Source: Streptomyces bottropensis ATCC 25435 (GTDB lineage Bacteria > Actinomycetota > Actinomycetes > Streptomycetales > Streptomycetaceae). Taken from it: a stretch of 64,000 bases of DNA. This document shows positions 1 through 8,339 of the stretch, piece after piece. The position numbers were made by a program, and so were the translations under genes. Location: contig NZ_KB911581.1 of the NCBI RefSeq assembly GCF_000383595.1, forward strand, positions 3,726,265 through 3,790,264. The letters run 5' to 3'. Under the pieces are notes generated by a model. It made no database searches. It was not told the DNA's origin and saw only the letters and a program-made list of their open reading frames with translations. The stretch's first letter is position 1; each line of letters starts with the position of its first letter.

Positions 1-48
1 GCCGCTTCACACGCAACGAATGCCCCGCTGGTGCGCAATGGCCGCCGC

Positions 49-78
49 TTGTCCGGTTCGGCGCTCCGACCGTACCGT
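49..78 (+). promoter_or_regulatory. Putative promoter of the hydrolase-oxidase pair
   Basis: A TTGTCC (49-54) and TACCGT (73-78) pair with an 18-nt spacer lies about 40 nt upstream of the ATG at 121. It resembles a vegetative Streptomyces promoter. This is an inference from two hexamers only; the rest of bases 1-120 holds no gene I can support. Confidence 0.35.
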
Positions 79-120
79 CTAGGTGACCCCCGATCCCCCT
101 TGTCCCGGTGAGGAACACGC

Positions 121-909
121 ATGCGTACCGCCCTGCTCCAGAGCTCCGGTCGGCCCGGCTCGGTCGTCGGGAACCTGAAGGTGCTCGACGAGGCCGCGGG
201 ACGGGCGGCGGCCGCCGGGGCGGGGCTGGTGGTGGCGCCGGAGATGTTCCTCACCGGGTACGCGATCGGCGACGACATCGCGCGGCTCGCCGAACCGGCC
301 GACGGGGAGTCGGCCGACGCGGTCGCCGAGATCGCGGGGCGGCACGGGGTCGCGATCACGTACGGGTATCCGGAGCGGGCCGGGGACGCGGTCTTCAACT
401 CGGCGCAGCTCGTGCGTGCCGACGGTGTCCGGCTCGCGAACTACCGCAAGACCCATCTCTTCGGCTGCTTCGAGCGCGACCACTTCACGCCGGGCGAGCG
501 GTCCGTCGTCCAGGCCGAGCTGAACGGACTCCGCGTCGGGCTCCTGATCTGCTACGACGTGGAGTTCCCCGAGAACGTCCGCGCCCACGCCCTCGCCGGC
601 ACCGACCTGCTGGTGGTGCCGACGGCCCAGATGCATCCGTTCCAGTTCGTCGCCGAGTCGATGATCCCGGTGCGTGCCTTCGAGAACCAGATGTACGTCG
701 CCTACGTCAACCGGGTCGGCCGTGAAGGGGAGTTCGAGTTCGTCGGGCTGTCCACGCTCGCCGGTCCCGACGGGGTCGCGCGCACCCGCGCCGGCCGCGA
801 GGAGGACCTCGTCCTCGCCGACGCCGACCCCGCCTTCCTCGCGGCCTCGCGCGCGGCGAACCCCTACCTCCAGGACCGGCGCCCCGGCCTCTACGGCTCC
901 CTCGTCTGA
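121..909 (+). CDS. Carbon-nitrogen hydrolase (nitrilase superfamily amidohydrolase)
   Basis: This 262-aa protein has the Glu-Lys-Cys catalytic triad of the nitrilase superfamily: E41 (in VAPEMFLTGY), K110 (in NYRKTHLFG) and C144 (in LLICYDVEFPE). Length matches the compact single-domain amidases rather than true nitrilases (about 330 aa). It is expected to be a cytoplasmic enzyme hydrolysing an amide to acid and ammonia by a thioester intermediate. The ATG at 121 is preceded by GGTGAGGA (107-114). The next gene, 57 nt downstream in the same direction, is an IaaM-like flavoenzyme that could generate an acetamide substrate, so indole- or phenylacetamide is a reasonable candidate substrate. The substrate is inference; the family is certain. 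Confidence 0.9.
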   Translation: MRTALLQSSGRPGSVVGNLKVLDEAAGRAAAAGAGLVVAPEMFLTGYAIGDDIARLAEPADGESADAVAEIAGRHGVAITYGYPERAGDAVFNSAQLVRADGVRLANYRKTHLFGCFERDHFTPGERSVVQAELNGLRVGLLICYDVEFPENVRAHALAGTDLLVVPTAQMHPFQFVAESMIPVRAFENQMYVAYVNRVGREGEFEFVGLSTLAGPDGVARTRAGREEDLVLADADPAFLAASRAANPYLQDRRPGLYGSLV

Positions 910-966
910 GACCCGCCCCACCCCGGTGACCCCCGTACCCCCCTTTCCGCTAGGAGTCCGTACCCC

Positions 967-2664
967 ATGACGTCCACCGTGCCCAACGCCATCGAGCACG
1001 CAGACGAGCACCAGCCGCCGATCACCATGTTCGGCCCGGACTTCCCGTACGCGTACGACGATTTCCTGGCCCACCCGGCCGGCCTGGGGCAGATCCCGGC
1101 CACCGAGCACGGCACCGAGGTCGCGGTGATCGGCGGCGGGCTGTCCGGCATCGTGGCGGCGTACGAGCTGATGAAGATGGGGCTCAAGCCGGTCGTGTAC
1201 GAGGCCGACCGGATCGGCGGGCGCCTGCGGACGGTCGGCTTCGACGGGTGCGACCCCTCGCTCACCGCCGAGATGGGGGCGATGCGCTTCCCGCCCTCGT
1301 CCACAGCGCTCCAGCACTACATCGATCTCGCCGGTCTGGAGACCCGCCCCTTCCCCAACCCCCTCGCCGAGGCCACGCCCTCGACCGTGGTCGACCTCAA
1401 GGGCGAGTCCCACTACGCCGAGACGATCGACGACCTGCCACAGGTCTACCGGGACGTCGCGGCCGCCTGGAACGCCTGCCTCGAAGAGGGCGCCGACTTC
1501 TCCGACATGAACCGGGCGCTGCGCGAGCGCGACGTACCGCGCATCCGGGAGATCTGGGCCGAGCTCGTCGAGCGGCTCGACAACCAGACCTTCTACGGTT
1601 TCCTCTGCGACTCCGAGGCCTTCAAGTCCTTCCGGCACCGCGAGATCTTCGGCCAGGTCGGCTTCGGCACGGGCGGCTGGGACACCGACTTCCCGAACTC
1701 GATCCTGGAGATCCTGCGGGTCGTCTACACCGAGGCCGACGACCACCACCGCGGCATCGTCGGCGGCAGCCAGCAGCTCCCGCTGCGGCTCTGGGAGCGC
1801 GAGCCCGAGAAGATCGTGCACTGGCCGTACGGGACGTCCCTGAAGTCCCTGCACGTCGACGGCGAGCCGCGGCCCGCCGTGACCCGGCTGCACCGGACCG
1901 CCGGCAACCGGATCACCGTCACGGACGCGAACGGCGACATCCGCACCTACCAGGCGGCGATCTTCACCGCCCAGTCCTGGATGCTGCTGTCGAAGATCGC
2001 CTGCGACGACTCGCTCTTCCCGATCGACCACTGGACGGCGATCGAGCGGACCCACTACATGGAGTCCTCGAAGCTGTTCGTCCCCGTGGACCGTCCGTTC
2101 TGGCTGGACAAGGACGAGCACACCGGCCGGGACGTCATGTCGATGACCCTCACCGACCGTATGACGCGCGGGACCTATCTCCTCGACGACGGTCCCGACA
2201 AGCCGGCCGTCATCTGCCTCTCCTACACCTGGTGCGACGACAGCCTCAAGTGGCTGCCGCTGTCCGCGAACGAGCGGATGGAGGTCATGCTGAAATCGCT
2301 CGGCGAGATCTACCCGAACGTCGACATCCGCAGCCACGTCATCGGCAACCCGGTGACGGTCTCCTGGGAGAACGAGCCCTACTTCATGGGCGCGTTCAAG
2401 GCGAACCTGCCCGGCCACTACCGCTACCAGCGGCGCCTGTTCACGCACTTCATGCAGGACCGGCTGCCCGAGGACAAGCGGGGCATCTTCCTCGCCGGCG
2501 ACGACATCTCCTGGACGGCCGGCTGGGCCGAGGGCGCGATCCAGACCGCGCTCAACGCGGTCTGGGGCGTCATGCACCACTTCGGCGGCGTCACCGACGC
2601 GACCAACCCCGGGCCCGGGGACGTCTACGACGAGATCGCGCCCGTCGAACTGCCGGAGGACTAG
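967..2664 (+). CDS. Flavin monoamine oxidase / tryptophan 2-monooxygenase-like protein
   Basis: A 565-aa FAD enzyme of the amine oxidase family. Residues 52-80 form the dinucleotide-binding fold (VAVIGGGLSG, acidic end VVYEAD), followed by the GG-doublet IGGRLR (83-88), a GAMRFPPS segment, and a C-terminal FAD motif FLAGDDISWTAGWAEGA from about residue 508. The total length and the GAMRFP/FPN segments recall bacterial tryptophan 2-monooxygenase (IaaM) and phenylalanine 2-monooxygenase, which decarboxylate an aromatic amino acid to its acetamide. The neighbouring amidohydrolase would then give the arylacetic acid. A plain L-amino-acid oxidase is the main alternative. The start ATG at 967 has a weak ribosome site (CTAGGAG at 950-956). 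Its stop overlaps the stop of the convergent DUF5995 gene inside a CTAG. Confidence 0.85.
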   Translation: MTSTVPNAIEHADEHQPPITMFGPDFPYAYDDFLAHPAGLGQIPATEHGTEVAVIGGGLSGIVAAYELMKMGLKPVVYEADRIGGRLRTVGFDGCDPSLTAEMGAMRFPPSSTALQHYIDLAGLETRPFPNPLAEATPSTVVDLKGESHYAETIDDLPQVYRDVAAAWNACLEEGADFSDMNRALRERDVPRIREIWAELVERLDNQTFYGFLCDSEAFKSFRHREIFGQVGFGTGGWDTDFPNSILEILRVVYTEADDHHRGIVGGSQQLPLRLWEREPEKIVHWPYGTSLKSLHVDGEPRPAVTRLHRTAGNRITVTDANGDIRTYQAAIFTAQSWMLLSKIACDDSLFPIDHWTAIERTHYMESSKLFVPVDRPFWLDKDEHTGRDVMSMTLTDRMTRGTYLLDDGPDKPAVICLSYTWCDDSLKWLPLSANERMEVMLKSLGEIYPNVDIRSHVIGNPVTVSWENEPYFMGAFKANLPGHYRYQRRLFTHFMQDRLPEDKRGIFLAGDDISWTAGWAEGAIQTALNAVWGVMHHFGGVTDATNPGPGDVYDEIAPVELPED

Positions 2665-3383
2665 GACCTGGCGAAGGCCCCTGGGCGGGGGCGGTCCGGC
2701 AGCGGGGTCAGCAGCATGCGGCCCGTCAGGCCCACCGCGGCGTCCAGGTGCAGGGCGGACTCCTCGGCCAGATCGGGCAGTCCGCGCAGTGCCCACAGCG
2801 CGCGGGCGGCCGACCAGGTGGCCTCTCGGGCGCGTTCCAGGCTCCACGCGCCGAGCAGATGGGTGAGCGGATCGGCGATCTGCAGGAGGTCGGGGCCCGG
2901 CATCAGCTCCTCGCGGACGCGCTCCTCCAGCGACACGAGGACATCGCCCACATGCTCGAACTCGTCCTCCAGATCGGCGGGTTCGCAGCCGAGCGTACGA
3001 CAGGTGTCCACGACGGCCAGCGCGAGATCGTGACCGATGTGCGCGTTGATGCCGCAGAGGGCGAACTGCAGCGGCCGTACGCCGGGATGGCGTCGCAACT
3101 GCAGCAACGGCCGCCAGCACGCGGGCGCGCGCTCGCCCTCGGCGACCCGCAGATACCGCTCGGCGAAGAGCGCGTCCAAGGTGATCGCGGCCTCGGTGTC
3201 CGGGAAGTGACCGGAGTCCAGCCGCCGGTCGATGACCTCCGTGACGGTGAGGTAGACGCGGTTGAAGACGGCGATCCCGTCCTGCGCGGGGAGGGCCGCG
3301 TCCACGGCGCGCATACGGGAGACGACCGCGTCCACCGAGTCCACCGGGTCCACGGAATTGGTGAATTGTTCCGACTGCGCCAT
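2661..3383 (-). CDS. DUF5995 family protein
   Basis: A 240-aa soluble, acidic, helix-rich protein without signal peptide or membrane segment. It resembles the actinobacterial DUF5995 family, whose function is unknown; the segment LCGINAHIGHDLALAV (about 120-140) with paired histidines looks like a conserved core that could bind metal. The ATG at 3383 has no clear Shine-Dalgarno sequence, so translation may be leaderless or start slightly downstream. It converges on the flavin oxidase and shares the CTAG at 2661-2664 with its stop codon. The adjacency to the oxidase/hydrolase pair may be functional or incidental; nothing in the sequence decides this. Confidence 0.75.
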   Translation of the reverse strand: MAQSEQFTNSVDPVDSVDAVVSRMRAVDAALPAQDGIAVFNRVYLTVTEVIDRRLDSGHFPDTEAAITLDALFAERYLRVAEGERAPACWRPLLQLRRHPGVRPLQFALCGINAHIGHDLALAVVDTCRTLGCEPADLEDEFEHVGDVLVSLEERVREELMPGPDLLQIADPLTHLLGAWSLERAREATWSAARALWALRGLPDLAEESALHLDAAVGLTGRMLLTPLPDRPRPGAFARS

Positions 3384-3533
3384 AGGGGGCAGGGTCCCAG
3401 GCCTAGGCTGCCACCGGCGCCGCCGTGCCCGCCGCGTCCCCGAAACGGGGTAACGCGGGCGCGGCCGGTGATGTGCCGGAGGTACCGGGAAGCCGGCGCG
3501 GCGCGCGCGGTCCGGGGAGCAGGGGGAGCATAC

Positions 3534-4766
3534 GTGTCAGGCTCACGCGCCCAGCGTCTGGCCGCACGCCGGGCCGAACGCAGGCGGGCGGCGCGGCGCG
3601 GCGCCGTGGTGGCAGCGGCGGCGGCCATGGCCGTCGTGGCAACCGTGACCGGGATGGTGGCGGCGCTCGGCGGTGAGCCGGGCGCCGACGAGACCCGGCC
3701 GCGGGCGAGCCGCGCGTCCGTACTCCCCTTCGATGCGGCAGGGACGACCGGGCCCACCGCGTCGGCCGGGCGGACCCCGCGCCCGCCGTCCCCCTCGCGG
3801 GTCTCGGCCCCGCAGTCCCCCCGGAAGTCGCCCGCCCCCTCCGGGAAGACCGCTGTGCGGCCGTCGGCGGACCGGACCGGATCGCCGCCCGTTTCCGGCC
3901 CCGGGACGCTCTACCGTCACCCCGACTCCCAGGTCCTCGACTGGGTCCGGGCCCACCCGGACGACCCGCGCGGCAGCGCCATCGAGAGCGGCATCGCCGC
4001 ACGCCCGGCCGCCGTCTGGTTCACCGATCCCACGCCGGCCACCACCACCTCGCGGGTCGCGGCGGTCGCCTCCGCGGGTGCCGCGCGGGGACAGGTCCCG
4101 GTCCTCGTGGCGTACGCGATCCCGGGCCGGGACTGCGCAGGGGCCTCGCAGGGCGGGGCGTCGAGCCTGGACGCGTACGACGCGTGGATCGACGCGTTCG
4201 CCGCCGGGCTCGGTTCGGGCGACGTCATCGTGCTGCTGGAGCCGGACGCGATCGCCCAGTCCGACTGTCTGTCCACGGGCGCGCGTGCCGACCGCTTCGC
4301 CTCGCTGGCCCGTGCAGGTCGCGTCCTGAAGGCGGCCGACCCCCGAGTCCGCGTCTACCACGACGCCGGGCACTCGCACTGGAACGCCCCGGCCGAACAG
4401 GCCGCGCTCCTGCGCCGGGCGGGCGCCGCCTCGCCCGACGGCTCCGACGGCATCTTCAGTAACGTGTCCAACTTCAACCGCACGGAGGCCGAGATCGCCT
4501 ACGACCGCCGGGTCCTGAACGCCCTCGGCGGCCCGCCGGGCCTCGGCGCCGTCATCGACACCAGCCGCAACGGCAACGGCCCCCCGGCCGACGGCCGGTG
4601 GTGCGACCCCGCCGGCCGCGGCCTCGGCCGGCCACCGACCCTCACCACCGGAGAGTCCCGCGTCGACGCCTACCTGTGGGTGAAACTGCCGGGCGAGTCC
4701 GACGGCTGCCGGGGCAGGGCGGGGACGTTCTCACCGGGGTACGCGTACGAGCTGGCACGGGGGTAG
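3534..4766 (+). CDS. Secreted glycoside hydrolase family 6 (endoglucanase/cellulase)
   Basis: A 410-aa GH6 enzyme expected to cleave beta-1,4-glucan with inversion. The N-terminus has an Arg-rich stretch and one hydrophobic helix (about 25-47), so it is secreted or membrane-anchored, followed by a Pro/Ser/Thr-rich linker to about residue 125. The catalytic domain carries both family signatures: AYAIPGRDC (D200) and LLEPDAIAQ (catalytic acid D238). The 38-residue spacing matches D79/D117 of Thermobifida Cel6A. The WVKLPGESDG motif near the C-terminus (K384, E388, D390) is also conserved. No carbohydrate-binding module is present. The GTG at 3534 is chosen because AGGGGGAG (3521-3528) sits 5 nt upstream; the reading frame is open much further upstream but only as a shadow of the preceding genes. 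Confidence 0.9.
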   Translation: MSGSRAQRLAARRAERRRAARRGAVVAAAAAMAVVATVTGMVAALGGEPGADETRPRASRASVLPFDAAGTTGPTASAGRTPRPPSPSRVSAPQSPRKSPAPSGKTAVRPSADRTGSPPVSGPGTLYRHPDSQVLDWVRAHPDDPRGSAIESGIAARPAAVWFTDPTPATTTSRVAAVASAGAARGQVPVLVAYAIPGRDCAGASQGGASSLDAYDAWIDAFAAGLGSGDVIVLLEPDAIAQSDCLSTGARADRFASLARAGRVLKAADPRVRVYHDAGHSHWNAPAEQAALLRRAGAASPDGSDGIFSNVSNFNRTEAEIAYDRRVLNALGGPPGLGAVIDTSRNGNGPPADGRWCDPAGRGLGRPPTLTTGESRVDAYLWVKLPGESDGCRGRAGTFSPGYAYELARG

Positions 4767-4807
4767 GGGCGAGAGCCGGCAGATCCCCCAGGGACGGACG
4801 TCCCGCG

Positions 4808-6019
4808 TCAGGGCTTCGGGTCGGGGACCGCAGAGCCCGTCCGGGCGACCCGGGGCCGGTCCCGATCGCTGGTGCGCAGCACCCCCGCGAAGACGACCAG
4901 ACCGCACGCCAGCACGGTGACCAGGCCGAACGACACGACCAGACTGGTCAGTTCCGCCAGACCGCCGATCGCGCTCGGCGCGACCAGCCCGGAGGTGTAC
5001 GTGATGGTCGCCACGCCCGCGATGGCCAGGCTGGGGTTCGGCCCACTGCGGCCCGCGGCGGCGAAGCAGAGCGGGACGACGACCGCGATGCCGAGGCCCA
5101 TCAGGGCGAAGCCGCCCATCGCGACCGCCGGCTGGTTCGCGACGACGATCAGGATCCCGCCGAGCACGGCAAGGGCACCGCTCGCCCGTACGGTACGGAC
5201 GGCACCGAAGCGGTCGACCACCGCGTCGCCCGCGAGCCGGGCCACCGCCATGGTCAGCATGAAACCGGTGGTGCACGCCGCCGCGAGCCCGGCCGAGGTC
5301 TGCAGCTGGTCCCGCAGATAGACCGCCGACCAGTCCAGCGCCGCCCCTTCCGCGAACACCGCGCAGAACCCGACCGCGCCGATCAGCAGCGCCGACTTCG
5401 GCGGCAGCGCGAACCGGGGCGGCGGCTCCTCGTCCTCGGTGGGCCTGAGGTCCAGGACCCACCGGCAGGCGACCAGACCGAGGAGGGTGAGCGTGACCGC
5501 CGCGAGCGCGTGGTGCAGCCGGGCGTCCGAGCCCAGGTGGGCGGCGAGCGTACCGGCCGCCGAGCCGACGAGGGCGCCCGCGCTCCACATACCGTGCAGG
5601 CCCGACATGATCGACTTGCCCAGGCGGCTCTCCACCTCGACTCCGAGCGCGTTCATCGCGACGTCCGCCATGCCCGCCGACGCCCCGTACACGAACAGCG
5701 CCAGGCAGAGCGTCCAGAGGTTCGGCGACAAGGACGGCAGGATCAGTGCGAGCGTCCACAGGGCGAGCAGTCCGCGCAGCGCCGTGCGGGCGCCGAAGCG
5801 GTGGCTGATCCGGCCCGCGAGCGGCATCGCCAGGGACGCGCCGATCGCCGGGAAGGCGAGAGCGAGGCCCAGTTGGCCCGCGCCGACCCCCGCGTGGTCC
5901 TGGATCCACGGCACGCGGGTCGCGAACGAGCCGGTGACGGCGCCGTGCACCGCGAACACGGCCGCCACGGCGTACCGCGCCCGCCTCACCTCGCGCTGCT
6001 CGTGGACCACCACACTCAT
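4808..6019 (-). CDS. MFS transporter
   Basis: A major facilitator superfamily protein of 403 aa with about twelve hydrophobic helices. The loop GRISHRFGARTALR after helix 2 fits the MFS A-motif and a second loop, GDAVVDRFGAVRTVR, fits its repeat in the other half. The substrate cannot be read from the sequence. The ATG at 6019 is chosen over one 14 codons upstream because a GGGAGG ribosome site lies 8 nt before it. It is divergent from the ROK regulator at 6296 across a perfect palindrome, so that regulator probably controls it in response to a sugar-like ligand. The 3' end faces the GH6 gene across 41 bases containing a small GGGAC/GTCCC hairpin. Confidence 0.9.
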   Translation of the reverse strand: MSVVVHEQREVRRARYAVAAVFAVHGAVTGSFATRVPWIQDHAGVGAGQLGLALAFPAIGASLAMPLAGRISHRFGARTALRGLLALWTLALILPSLSPNLWTLCLALFVYGASAGMADVAMNALGVEVESRLGKSIMSGLHGMWSAGALVGSAAGTLAAHLGSDARLHHALAAVTLTLLGLVACRWVLDLRPTEDEEPPPRFALPPKSALLIGAVGFCAVFAEGAALDWSAVYLRDQLQTSAGLAAACTTGFMLTMAVARLAGDAVVDRFGAVRTVRASGALAVLGGILIVVANQPAVAMGGFALMGLGIAVVVPLCFAAAGRSGPNPSLAIAGVATITYTSGLVAPSAIGGLAELTSLVVSFGLVTVLACGLVVFAGVLRTSDRDRPRVARTGSAVPDPKP

Positions 6020-6210
6020 TCTCCCGCCTCCCTGTGTCTCGATGCGCCGAGCCGTCGGCACGCATGGCCGGCGCCGAGGCCGTCATGGTCCTCGCACCCG
6101 TGCCGGCCGCCGATCTGCCCCGCGGATGCCGTCGGCGGAGCGGCTCAGGACCGCGGACTTCCGGTTCCCCCGATGTACTGCGCCCACCCGGCCTCGTCGC
6201 GTGGCGTAAA

Positions 6211-6233
6211 CTATCAGGGACCCTGCCTGATAG
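6211..6233. promoter_or_regulatory. Perfect inverted repeat, probable ROK operator
   Basis: CTATCAGG (6211-6218) and CCTGATAG (6226-6233) are perfect 8-nt arms around a 7-nt spacer. The site lies in the divergent region between the MFS start (6019) and the ROK start (6296). Position and symmetry suggest an operator for the ROK protein acting on both genes. That is inference; no binding data are visible. Confidence 0.6.
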
Positions 6234-6295
6234 ATAGGGAGCGCCCTGTGAGGGCCACCGGCCGTGCGGCGCCGCGGATCTGGGAGGATCCCGGC

Positions 6296-7549
6296 ATGCC
6301 CGCATCACCCAGTACCGCCCGGGCCATCAACGACCGGCTCGCCCTGCGGCTGCTGCAGCAGGAAGGACCGCTGACGGCCGGGCAGTTGAAGCAGCTCACC
6401 GGCCTGTCCCGGCCCACGGTCGCCGACCTCGTGGAGCGCCTCACGGCCGCCGGGCTGATCGGCGTGGTGGGGGAGTCGGGGGAGCAGCGACGCGGCCCCA
6501 ACGCCCGCCTCTACGGCATCGTCGCCGACCGCGCGCATCTCGCCGCGCTCGACGTGCGCACCGAGAGCGTCACCGTCGTCGTCGCCGACCTGCTCGGTAC
6601 GGAGCGGGTGCGGGCGTCGGTACCGATCGCGGACGACGCCGGCACGGGACCCGCCGTGGAGCAGGCGGTCGCCCTGGTGGAGCGTGCCGCGAAGGAGGCG
6701 GGCGCCGACCGGCTGCACACGGTGGCGATCGGCGCCCCCGGCCTGATCGACCCGGCCACGGGCGAACTCCGCGACTCAAGTGGCCTCCCCGAGTGGCACC
6801 GCCGGCTGGTCGCCGCGCTCGGTGAACGGCTCCCGGCCCGCGTCCTCGTCGAGAACGAGACCAACCTCGCGGCCCTCGCCGAGCAGCGTGACGGCGCCGC
6901 CCGCGACCGTGACACCTTCGTCCTGCTCTGGCTCGGCCTCGGCACCGGCGCCGCCGTCGTCCTCGACGGCCACCTCCGCCGGGGCGCCTCCGGCGGCACG
7001 GGCGAGATCGGTTTCCTCCCGGTTCCCGGCACGGCCACGGTCCCCTCGGCCACCGACTGCGAGGGCGGCTTCCACTCCCTGGCCGGCGCGACGGCGGTGA
7101 CGGCCCTGGCCACGGCCCACGGCGTCACCGCCGAGGCCGTGCCGAGCGAGCCCTACGCGGCGACGCTGGTACGGGCGGCGACGCTGGTACGGGCGGCGAC
7201 GGCCGGCCCCCCGCCGAGCGGCACCGCCACCCGGCAGCCCGGCCCCGGCCTGCCACCGGGCGAACCGGGCCGTGCCCGTTTCCTCGACGCCCTGGCCGAC
7301 CGCGTGGCCATCGGCGCGGCCTCCGTCGTCGCCGTGCTCGACCCCGGGTGCGTGGTGCTCGGTGGCGAGGTGGGACAGGCCGGTGGGGAGGAGCTTGCCG
7401 TCAGAGTGGCACAGCGGCTGGCGGCGATGTCGCCGTTGCCGACCGAGGTGCGGGCCGGGGGCCTCGGCGGGGCGGCGGTCCTGCGCGGCGCGCTGCTCAT
7501 GGCCCGCGAGGCCGCACAGGACGAACTGTTCGCACCGCCCACCCGGTGA
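6296..7549 (+). CDS. ROK family transcriptional regulator
   Basis: A 417-aa protein with an N-terminal winged helix (about residues 1-65; recognition helix around LTGLSRPTVADLVERL) and a C-terminal ROK/sugar-kinase-like fold (about 75-405; AIGAPGLID, LVENETNLAAL, LGLGTGAAVVLDG). The Cys-rich zinc motif typical of ROK proteins is not recognisable; only an isolated DCEGGF remains at that point, so it may be a diverged sensor. The ATG at 6296 has GGGAGGA seven nt upstream. A short in-frame duplication (see 7157-7201) inserts ATLVRA repeats. It is divergently paired with an MFS transporter, which suggests local control of uptake or export of a carbohydrate-related ligand. Confidence 0.85.
   Translation: MPASPSTARAINDRLALRLLQQEGPLTAGQLKQLTGLSRPTVADLVERLTAAGLIGVVGESGEQRRGPNARLYGIVADRAHLAALDVRTESVTVVVADLLGTERVRASVPIADDAGTGPAVEQAVALVERAAKEAGADRLHTVAIGAPGLIDPATGELRDSSGLPEWHRRLVAALGERLPARVLVENETNLAALAEQRDGAARDRDTFVLLWLGLGTGAAVVLDGHLRRGASGGTGEIGFLPVPGTATVPSATDCEGGFHSLAGATAVTALATAHGVTAEAVPSEPYAATLVRAATLVRAATAGPPPSGTATRQPGPGLPPGEPGRARFLDALADRVAIGAASVVAVLDPGCVVLGGEVGQAGGEELAVRVAQRLAAMSPLPTEVRAGGLGGAAVLRGALLMAREAAQDELFAPPTR
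7157..7201 (+). repeat. Two and a half 18-bp tandem repeats inside the ROK gene
   Basis: Units at 7157-7174 and 7175-7192 are identical, followed by half a unit to 7201. They encode repeated ATLVRA in frame. The repeat falls in a variable loop before a Pro/Gly-rich stretch, so it probably reflects slippage and is tolerated. Confidence 0.85.
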
Positions 7550-8053
7550 CGCGGGGCGAACCGGCGCCCCGAGTCCCGACGGCCCCGACGGCAGGGTCAG
7601 CCCCGGCCCCCTCGGGCGTCCGGGTCGCGCCGAACCCCGACGAGCTGGAGCCCGCGGGCGCGTGCGGCCGGCCGCTGCGCGTCGCCCCGGTCGCCACCCG
7701 CAAAGGGGACGGGCGGCATGACCACGATCCTGGTGACTCCGACTCCGTGAGTGGGACCCGGCGACGGGGCAAGGGCCGTCGTCACCGTCGCCGGGCCGTT
7801 CTGGGCGGGTACCGCGACCGCAGACTTTAAAAGGACTAGACCAAGCAGGTCAATGGGTCGAGCCCCCTCCGGGCGGGGGTCGAATCCTCTCCGCGTGGGG
7901 ACGGTGGTGCGGAAGTTGACCCTTGGTCAGTGAAACACGAAGCCGGTCATCTTCCGTCGGAGAAGTCCAGCGACACGCCCTGTGAGCCACCCCACAGTTC
8001 TCACCCGCATGGGCGCCGACCGGGCGTGGCACACTGGCTCTGTACCAGAAGCA
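7550..8053. other. Intergenic region without a supported gene
   Basis: About 500 bases between the ROK gene and the FMN riboswitch. Open frames here have no recognisable protein content. It contains a leftward chitinase-type promoter (7824-7856) with no chitinase below it, and a CCCCC/GGGGG hairpin near 7866-7882. No obvious promoter hexamers for the riboflavin operon were found just upstream of 8054, although CACACT at 8030-8035 could be a -10 element. Confidence 0.6.
7824..7856 (-). promoter_or_regulatory. Orphan chitinase-type promoter with DasR-like (dre) element
   Basis: Read leftward the sequence is CCATTGACC, four bases, then TGGTCTAGTCCT (7856-7832). The promoter of the GH18 chitinase in this same window (23024-23000) has exactly this arrangement; 21 of 25 positions agree. 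TTGACC (7853-7848) and TAAAGT (7829-7824) make a -35/-10 pair with an 18-nt spacer. TGGTCTAG is the core of the DasR-responsive element used in chitin and N-acetylglucosamine control in Streptomyces. There is no chitinase gene in the 280 bases it points into. Confidence 0.7.
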
Positions 8054-8180
8054 GCGCACTCCGGGGTCGGTGAAAGTCCGAACCGGCGGTTACAGTCCGC
8101 GACCCGGTCGCTTCCAGCGGCCGGTTGACCAGGTGAAATTCCTGGACCGACGGTTAAAGTCCGGATGGGAGGCAGTGCGC
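8054..8180 (+). promoter_or_regulatory. FMN riboswitch (RFN element)
   Basis: A clear RFN element. The closing stem is GCGCACT (8054-8060) with AGTGCGC (8174-8180), and conserved blocks GGTGAAAGTCC, CGGTTACAGTCC, GGTGAAATTCCTGGACCGACGG (8131-8152) and TAAAGTCCGGATGGGAGGCAGTG follow in order. It binds flavin mononucleotide and turns off the riboflavin operon that starts at 8340. The 160-nt expression platform downstream contains a GC-rich hairpin that can share the 3' side of the closing stem and ends in TTTTT (8213-8217), which suggests transcription attenuation. A second layer acting on the AGGAGG at 8325-8330 cannot be excluded. Confidence 0.97.
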
Positions 8181-8339
8181 GGCGGGCGGGCATTCGTGCG
8201 CGTCGCCGTCTGTTTTTGGCCTACCCCGCCAGGGGTGGGTCTTCACACGGCGTCGCTCCCTGAGTGCCGCTGTCCGCTCATGTCTGTCGTCTTCGACAGC
8301 CCCGGAGTCCGTGCCCTATGAGGCAGGAGGACCCGGGAA

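Noticed and set aside
1248..3533. Upstream extension of the GH6 reading frame
   Set aside because: It overlaps the flavin oxidase and DUF5995 genes and is Arg/Pro-rich; the GTG at 3534 with its ribosome site is followed directly by an export helix.
7860..7900. GGGGGTCGAATCCT resembles a tRNA T-arm
   Set aside because: The T-loop lacks the invariant TTC pattern and no acceptor or anticodon stem can be built around it.
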